A stretch of 64,000 nt of DNA from assembly GCA_033026295.1 (NCBI GenBank), contig CM065187.1, positions 20,432,388 through 20,496,387 of the forward strand. The letters run 5' to 3'. Each line of letters begins with the position of its first letter. The first letter of the stretch is position 1. Source of the DNA: Channa striata (taxonomy: Eukaryota; Chordata; Actinopteri; Anabantiformes; Channidae). The notes beneath the pieces are model-generated. The model saw only the letters and a list, made by a program, of their open reading frames with translations. It was not told where the DNA came from and searched no databases. The position numbers and the translations under genes were made by a program. Shown piece by piece: positions 35,691 through 49,300 of the stretch.

Positions 35691-38600
35691 ACTACTGTTT
35701 GATTTTTTTGTGCTAAAGTATTAATGTTTCTACTTTCCAAGGTAATCCAAGTAATATATATTTTTCGTTTTCTTACTGGGTTTTATGTTCAACCAAGTCT
35801 TTTTTTTTTCGTTTTGCTGACTAATCCTTGATCAAACAAGCAAGAATTGGCCAGAAAGAGTGACACAATTCCCCTGGTTTCTTGCATCTTGTTTCAGGAA
35901 ATTCATGAAGAAGATAGAAAACAGCATACAGTAATGTTATTTTTTTGAGGAAAAAAGGCCCTAATATCTTTTAAAGTTTTATTAACTTAGGAGGAAAATA
36001 ATCTTTATATTTACTGCCCTTACTTTAGATCACATTTTAATAGCTGTAGTATAACATATTTTGTGTACTTAATAGTTCTACTTTGCTCCATTTTAGAGGG
36101 AAATATTGTACTTCACATACACATATTTTGATAGATACTTTCTACACGCCATAGAAATTGTTACTTTAGATGTAAAATTAGCAGGGAAATGTATCCTCTT
36201 AATGTCCTAGATGATTCATTTAAGTAACTGTTTGAGAACAATACACATATGGATTATTTTACAGAAAAGTAAATCTTATATTTGATGTTTGTAGCATAAC
36301 TTTGTGATTGCCTCTTTCCAACCACATTAAATGCCACACAGTCCCTAATAAGCACTGTATTAAACATTCTAATTATGTGACAGTATATAAAGTAGTTCAA
36401 GTTCGCTCCACAGTGTTTAATTCGTGCCAGCATGAAAAGATCGAACACTGCTTGTGGCAGTGATTATTGCTAATATTTTTTTTTACAATACACAAAAACA
36501 GTTGATCTCTGCAAACAATTCATAATACTGTTGACCTCCGTCGCTATGACCATAGAGAGGTTGTGGAGAGTGCAGCATGCAGCTAGCAGCATTATTAAGA
36601 TAAGTGAGCACTGCAGTTCTTTCAATGAGGCACACTATAATTATTATTATTAACTGTGCATAGTTACAGTTGATGGATATTTATTAAGCTAGTAATAGAA
36701 TTGGTTTCGATTGAATAGTCAAAATAATTATTTCTTAAGGTATCTGAAGGATATTAGGAGAGTTGGTTGTGGCTTGAGAGATTCTTCTTGTTACAATATA
36801 CTGGTCCTGTATTAGCAATGTAGTATTTCAAAAAGAGGCCGGTGTGGTGTGGTGGTGCCTTGGAAATTGATCTTACTGACTTGTATCCTAGTAGAGATAT
36901 CTTCCAACTACTATTCTGATCAGCTAAAATCCATTTAAGTTCAGTTAACATTCTGTCTAGTAAAATGTTATGTTAAAACAGAAATGTGTCATCTTGCTAC
37001 ACTCAATTTGTTGCATTGTGGGAACAGGCAGATGTCAGTGTTCTCAGTTACACCACACTTAAATTGTTTATTATGGGTGCCAGGATATTATGAACTAATT
37101 TATAATATTCTCATAAGATTATTAATTACTGGCAAAATCACTCAAATAACAAATTCCTTTTGTATTAGATCTCTTCAAGTTCTTAGGAATTTTCTCAATG
37201 ACAGGAAGCATTGTTGCAGGCTGGCCTGAAATACACAAGAATTAGGTGTTAAATTTAGAAAATTGTCTGACAGCTATTGTTAATAATCCTATGATATGTG
37301 ACAGAATACAGGATATCATTTTAGATGTAAATTTGTTCTGCTAATCTGCTAATAGTGAAAGCTTGACAACTATGAATAATAAATGTCAGATTATAAATCC
37401 ATCTTTGCCTTGTGGACACAAAAAGAAATGTTGTAATGAGTTGTTTATGTCAAGTGTAACTTTGATATTATAACATTTTATTTGTAAGTCGTAACTTGGT
37501 AAAGTTATATTGTTAACAATGGCCAATAATGTCCATTTTATGTTAGTATCAGATGTTCAAAGGAGGTCCCCTCATTAGCCAGAATGAAGGTTTCTTCTTT
37601 CATCTTTTTGTATGTCTTGTAAATGTTGAGTTTAGGCATCTATAGATATCTACAAAGGATCTAAATTAAAGATTAAAGATTTTGCAATGGTTTTTTTGGG
37701 TGCAAGTTAACCAATGATACATTGACATGTGGACTATCTTTCTTAGATTTTAAGATATTACATTACACTTTTTAAATGTATAACGTGTCATAGATAGATG
37801 TATTTGATTGGAGGGTCTTTTGGATGTTTACTGACATCCAAAACTTGTCTCTAGAAGATGTATAGATACTGAACCTCTCTGCTTTGGATGTCTACTAACC
37901 GTCGATCCGAAACAGATGGCCAGGTTGCTAAATCTGTAGAAACTGAATGAATGTGTTGTGTTTTCAGAAAATTAATGTAGGACTTTTGTCCAGTAGATGT
38001 TTAATTTCAACAAAAAGCATTTTTCAAACATGTTCACTAAACCTTGTGGAGATTTGTCTAAATTTGTCATTTGCAAAACCTTTTAAAAGATGTCCAAATG
38101 TTTATTTGGAAAGGAATTGATTCCAAATTCAACAGTTACAAGACATCTTAAACAGATGTTACAAAGACTTTATTTGAACTTTAGCTGGATGTATTGTAGA
38201 TGTTTAATTTAACATTTAGGAGATGTCCCACAAAACTAATTTGAACAAAATCAGGTCAACTTATTTTGTCTGATTAGGAGATATAATATGTTCCTAACAG
38301 ATGACCAGGTATTAATTGTGCTGTTCTTGTTTTGGATGTCTGTCGATGCTTATTTAAGTTTGTGGACACATATTCAAATTTTATGCTCTTATTGCACATT
38401 CATAGACCTCCAGAATGGTCCTATAGAGATGCCCTAACACATGGACTGTATTTTCTTTAATGTCACTGGATATGCAAAATAGGTCTACATAGAAAGTCCA
38501 AATACTCATGGCCACACATAAAGGGATGGCGTCCTTACTGGATGTCCAGTTATTGAATCTGTTCTATTGAATCCGATTTTTTAAACCTGTATTACACACG

Positions 38601-39905
38601 TTTCAAACACAGAAATGGGGACACATCATTATGACTTATAAATTAGGAATGTTTAGTGAAATTCTCTGGGAACTACTGGAATGCTTTGGGAAAGTCTTCT
38701 CTCTCTCTCTCTCTCGCTCTGTGTGTGTGTGTTGTGTGTGTGTGTGCATGCATGTGTGTGAATGGGTGAACAGTAATCAGTTTTTTGGATACCAAAAAGG
38801 TAGAAAAGAGCTCCTTCATTGGCAGACCATTTACCCTTTATTACAGAGGCTAGAGACTGATGCACCAGTGAGTTATCGTGTGAGGGACGGAGATGGCAAT
38901 ATGATGGCTGAGATGTAGGGCAGGAGTCTGATGGAAAGGCTGGCAGGGATCAGGTGAGCAGGATGGAGGATCCTTTGACCCAAATGACAGCAGACAGCGG
39001 AAACTGATTCAAAGTTTATCAGCTGTTAGATGACGAAACTGACTGGTTAACAAAAAGAGCCACCCTCAGTCAGCTGATTAAGATAGAAGTGGAAGTGGAG
39101 AGAAAAAAGTGAGGGAACATAGAAGTGTCTTGTAAGTGAACTGGCTGCTTGAAAAGCAGACAGCACAGCACATAGCAGCAAAGCTGTATCTGTTTCAGAT
39201 TACTCTACATCGTAACGTGATGTCATACAGCAACCTTCTCTGTTGGCCAACGATGTACATGCAAGCAGACGTTTCATTCGGATTACTTTGGAACATGACT
39301 CCTGTGTTTTTAGAAGTTACCCCAGGATTGTCATGCTTAGAAATAAAACAGCTGCCACCAGGTGAACTTACATTTAGACAATCTTGCCTGTGAATAGTAT
39401 TATCCAATGTGCTAAGTTTCGGAATCTTGTAACTGTTAAACAAATAAATTATTACCACCATAGGGACTTTCCGGATTATATTTTACTGTCGCACCAGTAC
39501 TTGAAACAACAGACTGTGCAGCCCTCCGCACTGTTGTAACATTTTGCCATTAAACTAAGAGAGAAGTTATTTAACTTGTGTTTATAAAATGAACATCAGA
39601 TAAGCAGTAAACTGCTAAACATTTAATTAATAACATCCATAACAAATGAAATATTGCTCTCTTCCATTATGGATCCCCAAAAATTAAAAAAACATCTTAT
39701 ATAAACCTAAAAATGCCCAGATAACCACATAACTTTTTAAAATATATATCTCAAATACAGAGGCAATGGGTCAATGATAGATCTTTTCCCCAACATGAAG
39801 ACAGAGCTTGAGTTACATCTTTGAAGGGAACAATTATAGATTTTACTGTTTTACTGTTTACAATAAATGACTCTGGATTCCATCTGGTTCTTCTTGTGTT
39901 TTTAG
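35691..39905. other. Region upstream of syk coding start (intergenic or 5' intron)
   Basis: No coding exon recognised. It includes a stretch rich in GATGT motifs (37,600-38,560) and a CT/GT microsatellite at 38,697-38,760. If the candidate first exon near 35,400-35,680 is right, this is syk intron 1. Confidence 0.5.
38697..38760. repeat. (CT)n(GT)n microsatellite
   Basis: A CT run followed by GT repeats with single interruptions, 1.2 kb upstream of the first syk coding exon. Confidence 0.9.
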
Positions 39906-40355
39906 ATACATTTCTGGCTGATCTTGTGAGGGAGCCATCATCCAGAAAGCCACATGGCTGACACCGTCAATACGCTGCCATTCTTTTATGGCAACATTAC
40001 CAGGGAGGAGGCAGAGGTCTACCTACGGCAGGGAGGCATGGGAAGCGGCTTGTATCTCCTTCGGCAAAGTCGAAACTATCTTGGAGGCTTTGCATTGTCT
40101 GTATCGCATTCAGGCCGCTGCTACCACTACACTATTGAAAGAGAACCCAGCGAAACATATGCTATTGCTGGTGGTAAAAGCCACAGGAGCCCTGTGGATG
40201 TGATTGATTACCACTCCCAGGAGATGGATGGCCTTGTGTGTCTGCTGAAGAAACCCTGCAACAGGCCCAAGAACATGCAGCCTAAGGTGGGCCCATTCGA
40301 GGACCTGAAGGAAAAATTGATTCGGGAGTATGTAAAGCAGACCTGGAACCTGCAG
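39906..40355 (+). other. syk: syk first coding exon: N-terminal SH2 domain
   Basis: The exon follows a TTTTAG acceptor (39904-39905), carries 48 nt of 5'UTR, then residues 1-134, and ends at a GTTAGT donor. It encodes LPFFYGNITREEAEVYL, YLLRQSRNYLGGFALS (the SH2 FLVR-type strand with the phosphotyrosine-binding Arg), HYTIERE and the start of interdomain A with REYVKQTWNLQ. The Tyr in that last motif matches human Tyr131, whose phosphorylation loosens ITAM binding. One or more upstream non-coding exons must exist. Confidence 0.96.
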
Positions 40356-43300
40356 GTTAGTTACAACTCTATTCATATAGTAGTGGGCCATTTAGAATAT
40401 CTTGAATGTGAAATCAACAGAGCAAGAAACTAGTAACCTCACAGTCACATAGTTTTTAACCACCTTAATCAATCTATTCCTCTATCATGCATGATTCACA
40501 CCTCTGTCGTAATGCCATCTCCATGGTTACCTACCCTGCGCCCTGTTCAGCCCACCTTTGTGAAGATAGATAGTTCTATTTGTCAGTGAGAAAGAACTGA
40601 AACCCATTGCTTTAAAGTGCCCGATGAACACATAACAGTGGTAACTTCAATAATTAGCCTGATGCTGTTAAAATATCTGTGTTTACATCCTGTGCAGGAC
40701 CGGGCAAAACAGACAAGGGAAACAGAAAGGTTTTAACAAAAAAGGGTTTTTTATTTACACAAAAAATATGAAAACTACATACAAATATTGGGCCCATAAA
40801 AAGGGGTCACAAAACCAGACACGACAGAATTCTTTCTCAACAAACAAAGTAACTCAAACAAAGTCACTCAAACTGAACATACATGGGAACATATATAACG
40901 GCTGATCAGACCATTACAGACACATACGGGCTAAATGCAACCCGAACCTCAAAGTTAACTAATAAATAAGAAATTATAACAATAAATCTAGTAGCTACAA
41001 ATAATTAGAAGTTATCCAAAAAGAAATATATTAAGTAATTAACAGAGCATAAATAAATAACCAAAAACCTTAAACCCCCAAATTACAATTGCCCTCTCTT
41101 TGGTATCAGGCTCTTGGTGTAGCCCAATTGCTCACTTCCTTTATTTAAATGTTCTGCTTCCTTGGGGCCATCGAGTGCTTGCAGGGGTGGCCATCACACG
41201 TCCAAAATACAATTCAGCACTTGCAGTGGATCATGCTGATAGTATAATAGCCAGGGATCATTTAGCAATAATTGCTTTAAATTCCTTTTATGAATTGATT
41301 AGTTTAGAATTAGCCATATTAATGGTAAATGGTCTGCACTTATATAGCGCTTTTCTACCTGTTGGTACTCAAAGCGCTTTACACTGCTTCTTATCTACCC
41401 ATTCACACTCTCAAACACACACACATTCATACACCAATGGGGGAGCTGCTGACCAACACTCACCGGGAGCAACTAAGTGGGGTTCAGTGTCTTGCTCAAG
41501 GACACTTCGACATGTGACCAGAGGAGCCAAGGATCAAACCAACAACTGTGGGATTGGTGGACGACCGCACTACCAACTGAGCCACAGTCGCCACCACAGA
41601 TGGTGGGAGGGGTTATCCATGATGGATGTTAGTTTGGCCAACATCCTTCTGTCCACCACCTCCTCGATGGAGTCCAGTGTGCAGCCTAGGACAGAGGCTC
41701 TCTTCAAGAACTTGTTAAGTCTTTTCCTGTCTCTTTTGGTGCCTGGCCTAGAGGACTGCTGAGGCCACCACAATCTCATAAAATGTTTGCTCTCCACACA
41801 CACCAAAGGACCTCTGTCTCCCCAGCAGGTGGGGAAGACTCTGGCCCTTCCTGTACAAAGAATCTGTGTTGTTTGTCCAGTCCAGTTTTTTGTTCAGGTG
41901 AACACCCTGGTATTTAAAAGGTGTCCACAGTCTCAATGTCTGATTTAGGGGTTAAGTTCGGTAGCCATAGTTGAAAGACAAGCAAGGCAGGGGGCCTTGA
42001 GGACCATTAGAACAGAGCATAGTACTGGACTGAAGAATGTCTCTGTTACTGTAATATATAGGCTGGTGTGACAATATTCGAACAAAAGTAATGAAACACC
42101 TCCCAGTAAATTTGCAGTGGCCATGATGTTACAGTGAACAGAATACCGTAAATTCTGGACTATAGAGCGCATCTAAATTTAAGCCGCACCCGCTAAAATT
42201 TAAAAGAAATATATATTTTGTCACATATAAACCGCATCGGACTATAAGCCGCCAATATCCAGGCTGAGAAATAAGATATTTACATAGAAAGATTTTGTAC
42301 CATAAGTGTTTATTCATACACCTGAACCTGAATGGTGCCTGTAACACGGCAGTAAAAGTGCTGATGTTTGCTGTTGTGCGTCTTGGGTTGCATGCGCTAA
42401 GAATAAAAACTGGCGCTTTTTTGTTTGCACTGACTTCCATCTACAGCGCCCATCTGAGGGCTGCAGAAAAATTCATAGAAAAGCCGCATCTCTGTAAAAG
42501 CTGCATGGTTCAAAACGTCGGAAAAAAGTAGCAGCTTATAGTCCGGAAAATACGGTATATACAGTGAGGGAAAAAATTATTTGAACCCCAGCTGATTTTG
42601 TAAGTTTGCCCACTAACAAAGAAATGATCAGTCTATAATTTTGGCCCACTCCTCTTTGCAGATCCTCTCCAAGTCATTAATGTTTCGTGGCTGATGTTTG
42701 GCAACTCGAACCTTCAGCTGCCTCCACAGATTTTCTATGGGATTAAGGTCTGGAGACTGACTAGGCCACTCCATGACCTTAATATGCTTCTTCTTGAGCC
42801 AATCCTTTGTTGCCTGTGCCGTGTGTTTTGGATCATTGTCATGCTGGAATACCCAACCACGACCCATTTTCAATGCCCTGACTGAGCGAAGGAGGTTCTC
42901 ACCCAACATTTGACGGTACATGGCCACATCCTTTGATGCGGTGCAATTGTCCTGTCCCCTTGGCAGAAAAACACCCCCAAAGCATAATGTTTCCACCTCC
43001 ATATTTGACGGTGGGGACGGTGTTTTTGGAGTCATAGGCACCATTCCTCCTCCTCCAAACACGGCGAGTTGAGTTGATGCCAGAGAGCTCGATTTTGGTC
43101 TCATCTGACCACAACACTTTCACCCAGTCTTCCTCTGAATCAGTCAGATGTTCAGTGGCAAACTTCAAACGGGCCTGTAGATGGGCTTTCTTGAGCAGGG
43201 GGACCTTGCGGGCACAGCAGGATTTCAGTCCTTCACGGCGTAGTGTGTTACCAACTGTTTTTTTGGTGACTATGGTCCCAGCTGCCTTGAGATCATTGAC

Positions 43301-46300
43301 AAGTTCCTCCCGAGTAGTTCTGGGCTGATTCCTCACCGTTCTCATTATCATTGAAACTCCACGAGGTGAGATCTTGCATGGAGCTCCAGACCCAGGGAGA
43401 TTGGCAGTTAATTTATGTTTCTTCCATTTGCGAATAATTGCACCAACTGTTGTCACCTTCTCACCCAGCTGCTTGGCGATGGTCTTGTAGCCTATTCCAG
43501 CCTTGTGTAGATCCACAATCTTGTCCCTGACATCCTTGGAAAGCTCTGTGGTCTTGGCCATGGTGAAGAGTTTGGAATCTGGATTGATTGATTGCTTCTG
43601 TGGACAGGTCTCTTTTATACAGGTAACGAGCTGAGAGGGCTGCCAATGTCAGCTCGTTACCTGTATAAGATCCACCTGGGAGCTAGAGATCTTGCTGACG
43701 GATAGGGGATCAAATAGTTATTTCCTTCATGGAAATGCAAATTAATTTATAACTCTTTTTGAAACGCATTTTTCTGGATTGTTTTTGTCATTGTTGTCTC
43801 TCACTGTTCAAATAAACCTACCATTGAAATTATAGACTGATCATTTCTTTGTTAGTGGGCAAACTTACAAAATCAGCTGGGGTTCAAATAATTTATAGTG
43901 TGTATATGTTTTTACCATACTATACATTTGGTATCAGTCAAGACACTGTGTACATGTACATGTATTTCTGAAGTACCAAAGTATTTCTTTACACATCTGT
44001 AATTGTGCCTGTGCTCAGTTCCATTTCAAACTATGTGGTTAAAAGCAAATGGCTTAAAAACTAGTAATATACAGTATCTGGTTTGACCTACATATTGAAC
44101 ACATCAGCTCACAGATTATGTGTGTTTGCAGGGGGCAGCATTAGAGCAGGCCATCATCAGCCAGAGGCCTCAGCTGGAGAAGCTCATTGCCACCACTGCT
44201 CATGAGAGAATGCCCTGGTTCCATGGAGCAATCACACGAGAAGACTCTGAGCCCAGGCTTCAATGTGGCTCCCGTGCAAATGGGAAATTCCTGTAAGTAT
44301 TTTACACATGTCTTTTGGCTCTATGTAAAGTTTTACGAATAATGAAATCAATGATGACATGTGACCAGTTATTTTAGTATTTGCAAGAGTGTTGCAAACT
44401 TCTCAGGAGCCCAGAATATTCACATGCTCAAGGCACCTCTCCTTGCAAACTGCAAACACATTGACTATTATGACCTGGATATAATAATCTGTCTAAATAT
44501 CTGTCTCAAAAAATATGTTGACCATTCATTTCTATGGTAACTTAAAGTAATCTTGAGACCTTCCCACCAGACCACACGTCCCTAAACAAATTTCACCAAT
44601 ACAAGTAGTAGAGAACTATTAACTTCCTTCTACCTTCTACCATGACTCAACAGTCCATTGATCCATCCATCATGATTCCGTCCATCCCTCAAACATTCAC
44701 ACTTACATTAACACCAATTCACCGTAATGTCTGTGTATTATCCCTTGCTTATCTTACCTTATATTCCCTTCTTTCATATTCTCCTTACAAACTAATACAC
44801 ACACCTGTCTCCACTGTAGTGGGTCCTCTCTGGGCCACTCACTCATTCAGCCCCTCCAAACTCTTTTTTCCTCTTTTGTGGTTTTTGGCAGTTTGGACAC
44901 TATTAGGTTTATGCCCAAGCTCTACCGGTTAAAAGTCAAATAATGTGATTAGACTTCACATTTCTGTATATAGTTTAGCCCTGTGTTGAGCAGGCACTGT
45001 ATAGCCCCTTTTCAGCATTGAGGAGTGAACTACATATCCACATCGTTAAGATAGTGAAAATAGCTATAATAGTTAAATTAGTTGGGTAAAATAGATTCGA
45101 GAAAATAATTAAATTAGTTTTTTGCTCAAATGTTGTATGATACTGCTTGAAGAGAAGAAAAATAATCAACTGTTTATACTGTCTTAAAAGTTAAATGATC
45201 GAGTTTGTTCTTAGTTAAGATTATACAAATCAAATGTTATAAAACTAATAAGCAAAATAACTGGGTTCCTAAAGATTTACAACAAAAATATAAAATTCAA
45301 TTTTATATTTATATAATAATTCAAAGATGGGGTGATTCTGATTCTTTGGATCTCGTGAGTATTCCAGGAAGCTAGACTGTCAGCTCCCCTGTGAAAACTA
45401 ATAGTTTGCAATGTTTTGTAATTTTAAGTAACTCTAATTAACAAATTACATTACATACATAATCCAAAGCAAGCGGCACTGGAAGACGTCTCTGACTGTC
45501 CTTGAGTCACTGCGAGCTTCCAGCACTTCTGTGTAGGGACCTGGAGGTGACGGTGCACAGAAACTGCCTATTCAACCTGTATTGAATGTGAACATCTGAA
45601 ATCTTTGAAATTAATAAATTAATGAGGAAAGTTGTTTTTACTTTGTAACTATGGATTATAATGTGTAAATTAATGGGCAATTTTCTATATTAACATAATG
45701 GAAAAGTCAGTAAAACGTACAAAAGTGAAGCATACGCTTAAAGATAACTGTACGTTCAGTCATTTGGTAGAAGCTTTTACCCAAAGTGACTTACACATAA
45801 GGTACAAGCAGCAAAAAATGTAACTCAGGAAAATGATATTGAAAGTGCTATGAGCAGAAAGCTTTCATTTTCGAAAAATGGAACTGTCAGTTAGGGAAAA
45901 TATGTTTTTTTTAAGTGCAGGAGCGTTTAACAGTTTTTTTAAATTGTGTGCCTGAAAGTCACTGACCACATGTGTTTTACCGAAGTCCGAGTCGAAAACA
46001 ATGAATAATTTCACAAAATCTCATCCAATTGTTCCACATGACGTTTTTAACTCTTGTTACTGCTCCTAGCGTTTACAGCACTGGCTGTTTGCTTTATGTT
46101 CCATTTCTTTCTTTTAGCTACATACAGTTTATTAGTCTTTGCTCCACCAGGGAACCAAGACAAAGGATGTTCTATGAATATTTCCTCAGTTATGTACAGA
46201 TTTGGAAGCATGATCACATTTAGTTCTTACCCTTCTGACAAGAATATACATTTTTAACATCATCATGCACATACATTTCCTCCAGACTCGATGCTAACAG

Positions 46301-49300
46301 TTAGTTATTTGTTCCTCTGTTGTGTACTCATGTAAATTCTCTGGAAAAAACTGCATTAGGCCAAGAAATCTTTCATCACCTCCAACCACTATCTTTATGA
46401 CGCACAAATAGCAAAGCAGGTTGGTGTTAGTCATTGGGAAACTGTTAAAACACGTCTCTCTAATAATCTACAGAAAGGGTAAAACGAATCATTTGTAGCA
46501 TGCTAGCATAGATGAAGTCAGTTCTGTGTCTAGGGAGCATAGTTCGGCCTCTGGTTAAACACTGAAATCAGACCTTCTCCATTAGGTAGGTCTCACATTT
46601 TTTTACTAGTTCCAGCCACAGTTCCACATTAAATGTCATCTGGACCACCTTCCTGTCAAACCAGCCAAGAAAACAAATTAAACAGGTATTACATGAAAAC
46701 CATCAATATAATTTTAACTTTGACATAGCCAAAACAACCGAGGCAGGAACAAAGATAAAGAATATGCAGTTTAGCGTATGACATCACCTTTCTGCTGCTG
46801 GATCTTAACCTGTACGTTGGGGCTCCTCAGAATGAGCTCAACTTTGAAGGACTTTCTGAGGCTTTGATGCAAGTTCTTCCTGCATTTTCACAGAGGGGTG
46901 TTAAAATCATGAAACATTAGACATGTTTATTTGCATGGTACATTGCTAATTTAAACAGCTTTGAACTAATGCTTGTTAACACACGAGTCTGTTTCTGATT
47001 ACTTCTGCCACTCTTACCACAGAGTAATGTGATGAAAATTCAGCCTGTTGCAACATGAATAGAAATGTTGTACTCTTATACTGTGGGCAGCGACAGCTTC
47101 TCTAGGCCTGAGACCGATGCAACTGCAGCAGAACGACACTTCTATGTTACATTACACTATATTAAGTATTTAAAGTTGGTTCTTCATTTAGTTACGTTTG
47201 AACAAAGTGAGTTTGAAGTATTTATAGCAGCTAAGCAACTCAAGCACACACATGCACATAGTGGTTTCCGCTCTGACAGTTTGCAAAGGACTTCCTGAAG
47301 TAGCCCAACAAGAGGAAGAACGACAGCAGGGCAAGACATGACTGTTCTGACCCTTTTCTCTTGAAGCATGTAGAGAGAACCATTTTTCCTACTATAAGCC
47401 AATTTTAAACTCCTTCTAATGAAAAGATATTAGACAACATGCTCACATGGCTAAGTTCTGACTTCTGACTTCTTAAGTTTTGGCCCTTGTCGCTTAAAGC
47501 AGTCGAGGATATTGAACCCAAACACTATTATAAATACGTATTCTACTGTATGTTTAGATGTGCTGATTTCTATAATAGTCATTTTTTTTGCTTGTTTTAT
47601 CAAACTGTGTTTAGAATAAACATAGTTTATTTTGTAAAAATAGCTAGGATTGAAAAGCCCTTTTGTTTTAAAGTTCCTCTTTAGGTCCAGTAACTGGGTC
47701 ATTTTTACTGTAATGACTACACTGCTTCTTCTTCAGATTCTAATGTTAGACTGTTAAAATTGTTACAGGCAATTACTGACGGACAAGTCACAGCTAAAAC
47801 ACTTAAATTAAATTATTACAATTTAATTAAAAAAGTGAATAAAAATGCAATATTCAAAAACTTTCACAGAATAAAATTTAATAAAGGCAAGAAGGTACAG
47901 TTAAAAACTTTGGTTTTAAACCACGTTCCTTACGCTAAGCCTTTAATCCCCTGGTGCAGATTTACTGAGTTAAAAAGGTATTGCAACAGGGCTATAGCAA
48001 GAAATACTGATGGTACAAGGCCAAATTCCCCCAGTAAAACCCCAACCACAAAAAATAGCAAGAAGCCTGTTTAGTTCTTCAGCTTATGTACCATGGTTTA
48101 GAGGAACTAAACAAGGCGAGCTCTCTTTAACGAATAACATCAAAATGTAAGATTCAGGAACAAAAAGACTAAACCAAAAACATTTAGCAGACTTTTATTC
48201 AAAGCAGCTTCGGAGTAATTTGGTACACACACACACACACACACGATGGCTGCCATGCAGGGTGCTCATCTGCCCCAAAGGGAGCAACTTGGGGTTTCAT
48301 GTCTTGCCCGAGGACGCTTCGTCACGCAGCAGGGAGGGACCGGGCATTGTAAGCTGCCTTTCACTGCTGAATGAACTTGAACCATGACATTCGAGAGGTT
48401 CAACTGACTGTTTTACCGTACAGTATAAATTCTGCACCACAAATACAGACTTATTTTAGGAAGTAGGCAGTGTTTAGCCTCTAGTCTAGATTTTGCGATA
48501 CATTTTGCTGCTATCATATCATACTCAAATGATCATTTTCAATACAGATGGGTCCATAGCTCCTCAGTCTAATCTTCAGTCTACATTCAAAGACAAAAAA
48601 GACAAAATAACTAGCATGATTAGAGGAACTCACAGAAAATGACGTGTTACTTTTTATGTCTGTGGTCTTGAAAAAATAAAAAATATTCAAAAACAACAAA
48701 AAAATCAATGTGTAAAATTGGAAGCACAATTTTTTTGGGGGGGGTTATTTTTTGTGGCCAAGTGACCAAGAGTAATTTATAACAATCTGAGAAAGAACTT
48801 TGTTTTAAAGCTGCTACTTAAAAGGTTGAAATGTTATAAAGGTGCATCCAACACAAAAGTATGAAGCCATACATCTTGAGCCCTGATAAGCAGTATGTAG
48901 GGAGTGAAGTAACAAAGAAGAAGAGATATAAATAACGTTCTTCAAAGAGACATCATGTCTAACCTCCAGGCTCTTTAAATCAACTCGTCTCGTATTTCCT
49001 GTATGGTTTATTTTTTATCTTTGTCAAGTTAATTTGTTTTTATGAATAGTTGCATAATTTATTCTGCACTACATTGCAACATTTTATAAATAATTCAATA
49101 TTAACATTTGATGCCTTGGTCAGATCTCACATTAATATTAAACCACATGTAACTATACGCTTTTACTCAATGCATGTTGTGTACAGTGTTGAAATGTGCC
49201 TTGTCCATGTCTTGTTAGGTTTAATTCATGTCCAGATTCAACTTCATCAACAGTCATTATTGGTATTGCAGCTTGTGATTGTGCAGACATTTTCTAGCTA

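Noticed and set aside
40690..41095. A-rich block considered as part of an LTR element
   Set aside because: No paired terminal repeats, primer-binding site or retroviral-type reading frame could be found.
47760..48074. 104-codon plus-strand frame rich in Lys and Asn
   Set aside because: AT-rich intronic sequence, no recognised domain, no splice or promoter support.
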